From the NCBI GenBank assembly GCA_000720995.1, contig JOEL01000052.1, positions 1-47,429 of the forward strand: a DNA stretch of 47,429 bases. Reading direction: 5' to 3'. The position numbers and the translations under genes were made by a program. Every line of letters starts with the position of its first letter. The stretch's first letter is position 1. Source of the DNA: Streptomyces celluloflavus. GTDB taxonomy: Bacteria > Actinomycetota > Actinomycetes > Streptomycetales > Streptomycetaceae. Shown here piece by piece: positions 1 through 6,884 of the stretch. A model generated the notes under the pieces. That model did not search any database. It saw only the letters and a program-made list of their open reading frames with translations, and had not been told where the DNA came from.

Positions 1-1
1 C

Positions 2-190
2 CCGAAGCCCGCCCCCACCCCCGTTCACCCGCTCCCGGAGCACTACGCGCCGGTGCCCCGTCAACCGCACGCCGGGCACTCCACGGTGACCACGACCCTG
101 CTGATCACCACCCCGGCCGTCCTGGCCGCCGCCGCCCTGCGCCCCCGTTCGCGCTCCTCGTCCGGCTCCGCCGGACGCCGTTCCCCGTAG
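2..190 (+). CDS. C-terminal fragment of an unidentified protein (truncated by window edge)
   Basis: An open frame runs from the window edge to a TAG at 188-190 and gives about 62 residues. It starts Pro/His-rich and has a hydrophobic stretch (STVTTTLLITTPAVLAAAAL) followed by an Arg/Ser-rich tail. This looks like the last membrane segment and cytoplasmic tail of a longer protein. The stop lies 9 bases before the next start codon and overlaps that gene's ribosome binding site region, so the two genes are probably co-transcribed. The family cannot be named from this fragment. Confidence 0.5.
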   Translation, partial: PKPAPTPVHPLPEHYAPVPRQPHAGHSTVTTTLLITTPAVLAAAALRPRSRSSSGSAGRRSP

Positions 191-199
191 GAGGTCCTC

Positions 200-958
200 A
201 TGTCGCAATGGCTGGTACTGGGCATCGCCATAGCCTCGGTCTGCGGCGTCGTCCTGCTCATCATGGTTCTCAAGCAGCGCCGGATCGGCGACGACGACGA
301 TCCGTCCGACACCCCCGATGCCATCGAGTACATGACGATGATGGTCGGAGTGGTCTACGCGATCGTCCTCGGCCTCGCCATCGCCGGTGTCTGGGAGGCC
401 CGGGGCGCCGCGGAGGACACCGTGCGGACCGAGGCGCAGTCCCTGCACGAGATCAGCGCACGGGCCCGCGCGTACCCACCGGCGGTACGCGATCACCTCC
501 GCGCGGACGTCGACGCCTACGTCTCGTACGTGGTGCACAAGGAATGGCCGGCGATGGCCGACCGGGAAGAGGTCACCCGGCGCGGTACGGATCTGCTCGC
601 GCAGGTGCGGGCCGATGTCACCGACTACCACCCGCGCAACGACTTCGAGGCGCGCTCCTACCAGCCCCTCACGGATCAGCTCGCGGTCGCCGACGGGGCC
701 CGTACCTACCGTGCCGACAACGCCGGTTCGACGCTGCCCGGTGTGGTCTGGTTCGGACTGATCACCGGTGCCGTGATCACCATCGGCCTCATCTTCGCCC
801 TCCAGATCCGCCGCTCCGGAACGGAGTTGCTGATGGCCGCGGTCTTCAGCACCCTGATCGCCCTGCTGCTCTTCCTGGTGTGGGACTTCGACGCCCCGTT
901 CACCCGGGGACTCTCCGCCGGCCCCGAATCCTTCACCGGCCTCTTCCCGCATCTCTGA
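200..958 (+). CDS. DUF4239 (bestrophin-like) membrane protein
   Basis: The product is 252 aa. TM segments lie at about residues 5-24, 45-65, 180-202 and 210-228, with a charged soluble domain (about 70-175) between the second and third. The order of two N-terminal helices, a helical soluble region and two C-terminal helices, with a long E/A/R-rich middle, is what I know of the DUF4239 family. No biochemical role is established for that family. The start is set by AGGAGGT at about 189-195, a few bases before ATG 200. The gene follows the partial upstream gene closely and ends at a strong bidirectional hairpin (1012-1048). The family call is from memory of the architecture. Confidence 0.75.
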   Translation: MSQWLVLGIAIASVCGVVLLIMVLKQRRIGDDDDPSDTPDAIEYMTMMVGVVYAIVLGLAIAGVWEARGAAEDTVRTEAQSLHEISARARAYPPAVRDHLRADVDAYVSYVVHKEWPAMADREEVTRRGTDLLAQVRADVTDYHPRNDFEARSYQPLTDQLAVADGARTYRADNAGSTLPGVVWFGLITGAVITIGLIFALQIRRSGTELLMAAVFSTLIALLLFLVWDFDAPFTRGLSAGPESFTGLFPHL

Positions 959-1011
959 GGCCGTTCCGCCGTCCACGAGGCCGTTGCGGTTCCCGTAGCA
1001 GCGGGGAACGT

Positions 1012-1048
1012 ACGCCGCCGGCCGGTCCGTCCCGTCGGCCGGCGGCGT
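1012..1048. terminator. Bidirectional hairpin terminator between convergent genes
   Basis: A perfect 13-bp stem has ACGCCGCCGGCCG at 1012-1024 and its complement at 1036-1048, around an 11-nt loop. It lies between the DUF4239 gene (+) and the aldolase-like gene (-) and can serve both. There is no U tract, as is usual in Streptomyces. Confidence 0.75.
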
Positions 1049-1113
1049 GCACCGGCCCCCGGCCCGTCCTCCTCGCCGGGACGGGGCGGGGGCGGAACGC
1101 CGGGTCCGCCCCG

Positions 1114-1899
1114 CTAGTCGAAGAGATCCGGCTCGCTCCGGGCGATGTCCTGGTACAGGGGCTGGTAGTTGATCCACGCCACCAGGTCGCTGCCGAGCTG
1201 CTCGCGGGTACGGACGGCGTCGTGGTGGCCGATCGGCACCGGATTGCCCGCGGCCCTGGCGGTCAGCTGTACCTGGCAGGACCGTTCCATCGCGATGAAC
1301 CACCAGGCCGCCGCGTCCACCGAATCGCCGACCGTCAACAGCCCGTGGTTGCGCAGGATCACGGCCTTGTGCGGCCCGAGCGCGGCCGCGATCCGGCGCC
1401 CCTCCTCCTCGTCCACGACGACGCCCGTGTACCGGTCGTAGAGCACATGCGCTTCGTAGAAGGCGCAGGCGTCCTGGGTGATCGGGTCCAGCAGTTCCCC
1501 GAGGGAGGAGAGCGCCCGCCCGTAGGTGGAGTGGCTGTGGGCCGCGGCGACGGCGTCCGGGCGGGCCCGGTGGACCTGCGCATGGATCACGAACGCCGCC
1601 TGGTTGACGTGGTGGCGGCCCTCGACGACCTTTCCGTCGTGGTTGACCAGGATCAGTTCGCGCACCGTGATGTGCCGGAAGGCCATCCCGAAGGGGTTGA
1701 CCCAGAAGCAGTCGGTGAACTCCGGGTCGCGAACGCTGATATGGCCCGCGACGCCCTCCTCGAAGCCCAGCCGGCCGAACAGGCGCAGCGCCGCGGCCAG
1801 GCGTTCCTTGCGGTACTGCCGCTCGCCCTCGACGGTCGCATGCCTCGGCGGCATCGCGAACCGCAACTGCTCGGTGGGCACGGGCGTCGGTTCGGGCAT
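1114..1899 (-). CDS. Class II aldolase/adducin family protein
   Basis: The product is 261 aa from ATG 1899. That start is preceded by AGGAGGAG at a good distance, so the longer in-frame reading to 2019 is not favoured. The fold signature is clear: GHISVRDPEF near residue 52, the metal-ligand pair HSHS at about 121-124, and RNHGLLTVG at about 183-191 supplying a third His. At the place where fuculose-phosphate aldolase has its catalytic Glu, this protein reads VNQAAFVIH. It may therefore bind metal without classical aldolase chemistry. Substrate is unknown. It lies 259 bases downstream of the PfpI-like gene on the same strand with a hairpin between, so it is probably a separate transcript. Confidence 0.8.
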   Translation of the reverse strand: MPEPTPVPTEQLRFAMPPRHATVEGERQYRKERLAAALRLFGRLGFEEGVAGHISVRDPEFTDCFWVNPFGMAFRHITVRELILVNHDGKVVEGRHHVNQAAFVIHAQVHRARPDAVAAAHSHSTYGRALSSLGELLDPITQDACAFYEAHVLYDRYTGVVVDEEEGRRIAAALGPHKAVILRNHGLLTVGDSVDAAAWWFIAMERSCQVQLTARAAGNPVPIGHHDAVRTREQLGSDLVAWINYQPLYQDIARSEPDLFD

Positions 1900-2109
1900 C
1901 TCGGCTCTCCTCCTGGCGGTACGGCACGGCCCGGCCGTACGGGTCGCGGCCGCCGCACGGCCGGCCCCCGGCCGGCTCACGGCTGACTCACCGCGCTCGG
2001 GGCGGAAGCTATCCCCCACCGCGCGAGGAGGCCAGAACTCCGGCAGGCCCGGATGCCGGCGGGCCCCGGATGCCGGCCCGGCCGACCGCCACCGCAGTCC
2101 CCCGCCGGG

Positions 2110-2145
2110 CCCGTACGGTCCGGTTCCGCGACCGGGCCGTACGGG
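2110..2145 (-). terminator. Hairpin terminator of the DJ-1/PfpI gene
   Basis: A 15-bp stem with one G·U pair runs from CCCGTACGGTCCGGT at 2110-2124 to its partner at 2131-2145, around a 6-nt loop. It lies 14 bases past the stop of the minus-strand PfpI-like gene. Confidence 0.7.
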
Positions 2146-2158
2146 CGGGTGCCGCGGC

Positions 2159-2926
2159 CTACGACACCAGCCGGGCGCCCGGTTCCCGGCGCCACACCGA
2201 GCCGCGGCGCTCGTGTTCCAGGGTCTCTTCCATCTCCACCGCCAGGTCGGCGCCGAGTTCGCGCTGGACCATCCAGAGGGCCAGGTCGATCCCCGAGGTG
2301 ATCCCTCCGGAGGTAACGAGGTCCCCGTCGTCCACCACGCGGGCGTCGCGCAGCAGCGCGCCCTGGGCCCGCAGGGTGTCCTTGACCTTGTGGTGGGTGG
2401 TGCAGGGGCGGCCCCGGGTGAGGCCGGCCGCGGACAGCAGCAGGGCGCCGGTGCACACCCCGGCGAGGGTCAGCCCGGGTCGGCGGGCGGCCGCCAGGGC
2501 CCGGGGCAGGGTGCCGCGGCGGATCTCCCGCAGCACTCCCGGGCCACCCTTCCCGTCACCGCCGCCCCCGGGCACCACGAGGATGTCGGCCGCGCCCGGC
2601 GACCAGCCGTGGCCGACGGCGATCCGGGTGCCGTAGACGGCCGTCACCGTCCGGGGCCCGTCGAGGGTGACATAGCGCGTCTCGACGGCGCCGCCGAACC
2701 GCTTCGCCCCCGAGAAGACCTCGTACGGGCCGATGAAGTCCTGCTCCTCCACCCCGTCGAAGAGCAGGACCTGTACGCGCAGCGGTCCGCGCCGGGGCCC
2801 GCCCGCCCCGCCCGTGGCACCGGCCCCGGGTGCCGGCCGGGCGGCCGCGGCGGCGCTGCCCGCGGTCCCGAACGCTCCCGCCACCGCCACCGCCGGTGCC
2901 GACCTCAGAATGTCCCTGCGACGCAC
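2159..2926 (-). CDS. DJ-1/PfpI family protein, probably Tat-exported
   Basis: The product is 255 aa. The N-terminus has MRRRDILRS followed by a hydrophobic Ala-rich segment to about residue 28, which resembles a twin-arginine signal. The mature part has the GATase1-like/DJ-1 fold: LLFDGVEEQDFIGPYEVF at about 54-71, VVPGGGG at about 117-123, and the nucleophile elbow AGVCTGALLL with Cys about 158, followed by a TTHH pair. This layout matches isocyanide hydratase-like and ThiJ/PfpI proteins. An exported member is less usual and its substrate is unknown. It is divergent from a GlxA-type regulator that carries the same fold, separated by 107 bases, so common control is likely. Confidence 0.8.
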   Translation of the reverse strand: MRRRDILRSAPAVAVAGAFGTAGSAAAAARPAPGAGATGGAGGPRRGPLRVQVLLFDGVEEQDFIGPYEVFSGAKRFGGAVETRYVTLDGPRTVTAVYGTRIAVGHGWSPGAADILVVPGGGGDGKGGPGVLREIRRGTLPRALAAARRPGLTLAGVCTGALLLSAAGLTRGRPCTTHHKVKDTLRAQGALLRDARVVDDGDLVTSGGITSGIDLALWMVQRELGADLAVEMEETLEHERRGSVWRREPGARLVS

Positions 2927-3033
2927 TGTTCCTCCTCGTCCCCCGCGCCCCTCTGTCCTTGCCGGATCAGCCTCGCGCCCGGCGGCGGTCCGCCGAAAGT
3001 GGCACGCATGCCGCCGTGCGATAGGTTCTGGCC

Positions 3034-4011
3034 ATGCACACCGTCGCCGTCCTCGCCCCCGACGGGGTGTCCGGATTCGACCTCTCCGCGGCCTGCCAGG
3101 TGTTCGCCAGCGCCCGGCTGCCCGATGGTTCGGCGGCCTACGAGGTCAGGGTCTGTGCGGCGGGCGACGCCACCTCCTTCGCGGCCGGTGTCCCCTGCTA
3201 CCAACTGCGGGCGCCGTACGGCATGGCCGACGCCGCCGACGCTGACACGATCGTCGTCCCGGGGATCGGGGACTCCGCCGCCGAGCCGCCCGCCGAACTG
3301 CTCGCCCTGCTGCGCGCGGCCGCCGGGCGCGGGGCGCGGGTGGTCTCGATCTGCACCGGGGCCTTCGTGCTGGCCGCGGCGGGGCTGCTGGACGGACTGC
3401 GCGCGACGACCCACTGGGCCCTGGCCGGCCGGCTGGCCGAGCGGTACCCGCGGATCGAGGTGGACCCCTCGGTGCTGTTCGTGGACAACGGCCGGCTGCT
3501 CACCGCGGCGGGCGCCGCCGCGGGGTTGGACATGTGCCTGCACCTCGTCCGCGCGGACCACGGCGCGCGGGTCGCCGCCGAGACCGCGCGCCTGGTGGTC
3601 ATGCCGCTGCAACGCGGCGGCGGCCAGGCCCAGTTCATCGCGCAGGCGATGCCGGAGGGCGGGGACGCGGGCGTGAACCTGCAACCGGTCCTGGAGTGGA
3701 TGCAGCGCAATGTGCACCGCGCGCTCACCCTGGACGAGATCGCCCACCAGGCGCACCTGAGCGTACGCAGCCTCAACCGGCGGTTCCGCGCGCAGACCGG
3801 CACCACGCCCGTGCAGTGGTTCCTGCGCGCCCGGATCCACCACGCCCGCGCGCTGCTGGAGTCCACCGACCTCCCGGTCGAGCAGGTGGCCGCGGCGTCC
3901 GGCTTCCGGTCGCCGGTGACCCTGCGGCTGCACTTCCGGCGCCAGGTGGGGACGAGCCCGGTGGGGTACCGGACGGCGTTCCGGCCCCCGGCGCCCCAGC
4001 CGCCCGCCTGA
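3034..4011 (+). CDS. GlxA family transcriptional regulator (DJ-1/PfpI domain + AraC HTH)
   Basis: The product is 325 aa. Residues 1-190 form a DJ-1/PfpI-like sensor domain (LAPDGVSGFDLSAACQVF; SICTGAFVLAAAGLLDG with Cys about 107; THW at about 126-128). Residues about 215-315 form an AraC/XylS double helix-turn-helix (LTLDEIAHQAHLSVRSLNRRF and VEQVAAASGFRSPVTLRLHF). This is the standard GlxA arrangement: a cytoplasmic activator or repressor with an amidase-like ligand domain. Its divergence from the PfpI-like gene suggests it controls that gene. It ends just before a strong hairpin shared with guaA. Confidence 0.9.
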   Translation: MHTVAVLAPDGVSGFDLSAACQVFASARLPDGSAAYEVRVCAAGDATSFAAGVPCYQLRAPYGMADAADADTIVVPGIGDSAAEPPAELLALLRAAAGRGARVVSICTGAFVLAAAGLLDGLRATTHWALAGRLAERYPRIEVDPSVLFVDNGRLLTAAGAAAGLDMCLHLVRADHGARVAAETARLVVMPLQRGGGQAQFIAQAMPEGGDAGVNLQPVLEWMQRNVHRALTLDEIAHQAHLSVRSLNRRFRAQTGTTPVQWFLRARIHHARALLESTDLPVEQVAAASGFRSPVTLRLHFRRQVGTSPVGYRTAFRPPAPQPPA

Positions 4012-4025
4012 CCGGGACCGGTATA

Positions 4026-4066
4026 CGCCGACGCCGCCGCTCAGCGGGTGAGCGACGGCGTCGGCG
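4026..4066. terminator. Bidirectional hairpin terminator between glxA-like gene and guaA
   Basis: CGCCGACGCCG at 4026-4036 pairs perfectly with 4056-4066. Inside it CGCTCA and TGAGCG form a second stem around GCGGG. It sits between convergent stops. Confidence 0.8.
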
Positions 4067-4089
4067 GGACGGGCGGGGTACCGGTCAGG

Positions 4090-5676
4090 TCACTCCCACT
4101 CGATGGTGCCCGGCGGCTTGCTGGTGACGTCGAGGACGACGCGGTTGACGTCGGCGACCTCGTTGGTGATGCGGGTGGAGATACGGGCCAGCACGTCGTA
4201 CGGCATCCGCGTCCAGTCCGCGGTCATCGCGTCCTCGGAGGAGACCGGACGCAGCACGATCGGGTGGCCGTAGGTGCGGCCGTCGCCCTGGACGCCGACC
4301 GAGCGGACGTCGGCGAGCAGCACGACCGGGCACTGCCAGATCTCGCGGTCGAGTCCGGCGGCGGTGAGCTCCTCGCGGGCGATGGCGTCGGCCTCGCGGA
4401 GCAGGTCCAGGCGCTCCTTGGTGACCTCGCCGACGATCCGGATGCCCAGACCGGGGCCGGGGAACGGCTGCCGCTGGACGATGGCGTCCGGCAGGCCCAG
4501 CTCGGTGCCGACCATCCGGACCTCGTCCTTGAAGAGCTGCCGCAGCGGCTCGACGAGCTCGAACTCGATGTCGTCCGGCAGGCCGCCCACGTTGTGGTGC
4601 GACTTGATGTTGGCGGTGCCGGTGCCGCCGCCGGACTCGACGATGTCCGGGTAGAGGGTGCCCTGGACGAGGAACGCCACCGATTCGCCGCTGGCGCCGG
4701 CCTCGGCGACGAGCTCGGCCTGCGCCTGCTCGAAGACGCGGATGAACTCGCGCCCGATGATCTTCCGCTTCTCCTCCGGGTCGGACACCCCGGCGAGGGC
4801 GGTCAGGAAGCGCTCCTCGGCGTCGACGACCTTCAGCTGGACGCCGGTGGCGGCCACGAAGTCCTTCTCGACCTGCTCGGACTCGCCCTTGCGCTGAAGC
4901 CCGTGGTCGACATAGACGCAGGTCAGCTGGTCACCGATGGCCTTCTGGACGATCGCGGCGGCCACCGAGGAGTCCACACCGCCGGACAGCGCGCAGATGG
5001 CCCGCTTGCTGCCGACCTGCTTGCGGATCGCGGCGACCTGCTCCTCGACCACGTTGTGGGTGGTCCAGTCCGGCTCGATGCCCGCGCCGCGGTAGAGGAA
5101 GTGCTCCAGGACCTGCTGGCCGTGGGTGGAGTGCAGCACCTCGGGGTGGTACTGGACGCCGTAGAGCTTCTTCGCGTCGTTCTCGAAGGCGGCGACCGGC
5201 ACCACGTCGGTGGAGGCGGTGACCGTGAAGCCCTCGGGGGCGGCGGAGCAGGCGTCGCCGTGCGACATCCACACCGACTGCTCGGCCGGGGTGCCCTCGA
5301 AGAGCGTGGAGGACGGGCGGGAGACGGTCAGCGGGGTGCGGCCGTACTCGCGGGCCCCGTTGTCGTCGACGACGCCACCGAGGGTGGTCGCCATGAGCTG
5401 GAAGCCGTAGCACATGCCGAAGACCGGGACACCGGCCTCGAACAGCGCACGGTCGACGCTGGGGGCGCCGTCGGCGTAGACCGACGAGGGGCCGCCGGAG
5501 AGAATGATCGCCTTCGGGTTCTTGGCGAGCATGTCGGCCACCGGCATGGTGGACGGCACGATCTCGCTGTAAACCCGTGCCTCGCGGACGCGGCGGGCGA
5601 TGAGCTGGGCGTACTGCGCGCCGAAGTCGACTACGAGGACGACGTCCGGGGCGGCGGCAGGGGGTCCTGATGGCAC
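4090..5676 (-). CDS. guaA: GMP synthase (glutamine-hydrolysing)
   Basis: Converts XMP, glutamine and ATP to GMP. The product is 528 aa from GTG 5676, chosen because GGAAGG sits about 8 bases upstream. The resulting start ([11 protein letters not shown]) fits Streptomyces GuaA as I remember it; ATG 5703 is an alternative. The class I amidotransferase domain has Cys about 89 (GMCYGFQL), His about 177 and Glu about 179 ([11 protein letters not shown]). The ATP-pyrophosphatase P-loop SGGVDSS is at about 231-237. The C-terminal dimerisation domain ends in the canonical KPPGTIEWE. Full length and intact. It is divergent from the chorismate mutase unit across a 248-bp region. Confidence 0.98.
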   Translation of the reverse strand: MPSGPPAAAPDVVLVVDFGAQYAQLIARRVREARVYSEIVPSTMPVADMLAKNPKAIILSGGPSSVYADGAPSVDRALFEAGVPVFGMCYGFQLMATTLGGVVDDNGAREYGRTPLTVSRPSSTLFEGTPAEQSVWMSHGDACSAAPEGFTVTASTDVVPVAAFENDAKKLYGVQYHPEVLHSTHGQQVLEHFLYRGAGIEPDWTTHNVVEEQVAAIRKQVGSKRAICALSGGVDSSVAAAIVQKAIGDQLTCVYVDHGLQRKGESEQVEKDFVAATGVQLKVVDAEERFLTALAGVSDPEEKRKIIGREFIRVFEQAQAELVAEAGASGESVAFLVQGTLYPDIVESGGGTGTANIKSHHNVGGLPDDIEFELVEPLRQLFKDEVRMVGTELGLPDAIVQRQPFPGPGLGIRIVGEVTKERLDLLREADAIAREELTAAGLDREIWQCPVVLLADVRSVGVQGDGRTYGHPIVLRPVSSEDAMTADWTRMPYDVLARISTRITNEVADVNRVVLDVTSKPPGTIEWE

Positions 5677-5707
5677 TTCGGCGGCCTTCCGGCGGTGTGA
5701 CAAGGGG

Positions 5708-5737
5708 TTGGACTTTCAATTCTAACGGGCTCATACT
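5708..5737 (+). promoter_or_regulatory. Promoter for the leader peptide/chorismate mutase transcript
   Basis: TTGGAC at 5708-5713 and CATACT at 5732-5737 are separated by 18 bases and match the vegetative consensus reasonably. The expected transcript start at about 5744-5745 falls on the A of the leader ORF's ATG, so that ORF would be leaderless. This is an inference from spacing only. Confidence 0.5.
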
Positions 5738-5744
5738 GAGCCTC

Positions 5745-5816
5745 ATGTCCCAGCAGATGACCTTCGTCTTTACCTATGGCACCGGCCCGTCCGGCTGCCA
5801 TGGTCGTTCTGCTTGA
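5745..5816 (+). CDS. Putative 23-aa aromatic leader peptide (attenuator)
   Basis: ATG at 5745 opens a 23-codon frame ending in TGA at 5814-5816. The product begins MSQQMTFVFTYGTG and contains Phe-Val-Phe-Thr-Tyr at residues 7-11. It has no convincing Shine-Dalgarno, but the predicted transcript start coincides with the ATG, so leaderless translation is plausible. It is followed by a perfect GC hairpin and then the chorismate mutase gene, whose pathway makes Phe and Tyr. That order (aromatic codons, hairpin, aromatic biosynthetic gene) is the layout of ribosome-mediated attenuation. Such a short ORF could arise by chance, so the call rests on its composition and context. Confidence 0.5.
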   Translation: MSQQMTFVFTYGTGPSGCHGRSA

Positions 5817-5840
5817 TCAACTGACAGGCAACTTCCCAGG

Positions 5841-5867
5841 CGCCCCGGGCCGACAAGGCCCGGGGCG
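5841..5867 (+). terminator. Attenuator/terminator hairpin before chorismate mutase
   Basis: CGCCCCGGGCC at 5841-5851 pairs perfectly with 5857-5867 around GACAA. It lies 24 bases after the leader stop and 57 bases before the chorismate mutase ATG. Bases 5846-5852 can instead pair with CGGCCCG at 5783-5789 inside the leader ORF, which would break this stem. The tail after the stem is only weakly U-rich. Confidence 0.6.
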
Positions 5868-5924
5868 TCTGCGTGTGCCGGGCCAATTCTCGGCTCCGGG
5901 GCCATCACCCCAGGAGACACGGAT

Positions 5925-6257
5925 ATGAGCACCGACACCACGGCAGCGGTCACCGGCACGACGGCGGCGGCCGGCGCGGGCCCCGCCCCCGACACCGGGG
6001 CGCGGACCCCGGAGGCCGCCGGCGTGATCACCGATGCCCGCGGCCGGATCGACGATCTCGACGGCCGGATCATCGCCCTCGTACAGGAACGGATGGGCGT
6101 CTCGGCCGTCATCCAGCGCGAGCGCATCGCCTCCGGCGGGCGCCGGGTGAACCTCTCCCGCGAGATGGAGGTCCTGGCCCACTACCGCGACCGGCTGGGC
6201 AAGCCGGGCACCGCACTGGCGATGACCCTGCTGGAGCTCTCCCGGGGCCGGATCTGA
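5925..6257 (+). CDS. Chorismate mutase (AroQ type)
   Basis: Converts chorismate to prephenate, the committed step toward Phe and Tyr. The product is 110 aa; AGGAGA about 10 bases before ATG 5925 fixes the start. The first 35 residues are low-complexity (Ala/Thr/Gly). The all-helical AroQ domain follows: RGRIDDLDGRIIALVQER at about 39-56, then VIQRERI and a C-terminal helix ending LLELSRGRI. The RIDxLD and R(x)K/R positions are those used for substrate binding in the family. It is monofunctional, with no prephenate dehydratase or dehydrogenase domain. The upstream leader and hairpin suggest control by aromatic amino acid supply. Confidence 0.92.
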   Translation: MSTDTTAAVTGTTAAAGAGPAPDTGARTPEAAGVITDARGRIDDLDGRIIALVQERMGVSAVIQRERIASGGRRVNLSREMEVLAHYRDRLGKPGTALAMTLLELSRGRI

Positions 6258-6884
6258 GCGGTCGGCGCGGGCCGGCACGGGGTCCGGCGCACGGCACGGC
6301 CGCCGCATCTGAGTTCGGGTCCGCTCTCACCCGTACGGCGCGTGACCGGCCGCCGAGAGGCTTCGTTGTTCCCGGTGCCACGTCAGCCAGGCGCGGCCAG
6401 TGGGACTACGCGTAGACGCCGCCCCTCGGGCGGAAAGCCGGAGCGATGAGACGCCGACCGCTTGCCGTGGTCCGTGTCGTGGGACCTCGTTCCGGTGCGG
6501 TGGCCGGTCAGCAGGGGACAGCAGCCCGGTCACATCCGAGTGGGGTGGTCGGTCCTGGGGACGCCCGGGGCCGACCGCATCCGGTCGGAACGGTTGCGCC
6601 CGGTGAGGCGCGTCCAGGGCGATGCCTGACGAACCACCTGCCGTGCGTACGGTACGGGTCGGCGCCCGGTGCGCACCGTACGGCACCACCTCCAGCACCA
6701 CCCCAGAGCCAGCGGTGCCACCCCCCGGCGCCGCCCGTCGGTACCGGCGACGCCCTGACGCCGGCGCCGAAAGCCAAGGGCCCCGTGGCCGGCCGCGAAC
6801 CCCCCTCGCGGACGGCGTTCCGGGGCCCTTCGCTCTGTCCCGGACGCGACCCACGGCCCGTATCGCGCGACGGCTCGCCCGCCC
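6258..6884. other. Gene-free stretch with several inverted repeats
   Basis: About 630 bases with no convincing coding frame on either strand. It holds CCGACCG/CGGTCGG (6571-6588, loop CATC), an imperfect GTGCGTACGGT...ACCGTACGGCAC hairpin (6643-6686) and the terminator at 6776-6830. I see no tRNA-like T-loop or other RNA gene. Confidence 0.5.
6776..6830 (-). terminator. Terminator of the GMC oxidoreductase operon
   Basis: AAGGGCCCCG at 6776-6785 is exactly complementary to 6821-6830, with an inner CCGCGA/TCGCGG stem. It lies 54 bases past the GMC gene stop. On the minus strand the stem is followed by GGCTTT. Confidence 0.75.

Noticed and set aside
1526-3676. Very long plus-strand open frame (716 residues) over the aldolase and PfpI genes
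   Set aside because: It is the mirror of well-supported minus-strand genes; its Arg/Pro/Gly composition and lack of domains mark it as a codon-bias shadow.
4048-5670. 540-residue plus-strand frame antisense to guaA
   Set aside because: guaA is unmistakable on the other strand; the antisense frame has only Asp/Gly/Val-rich shadow composition.
6350-6450. tRNA-like GC-rich stretch after chorismate mutase
   Set aside because: No cloverleaf, T-loop consensus or CCA-compatible end could be built.
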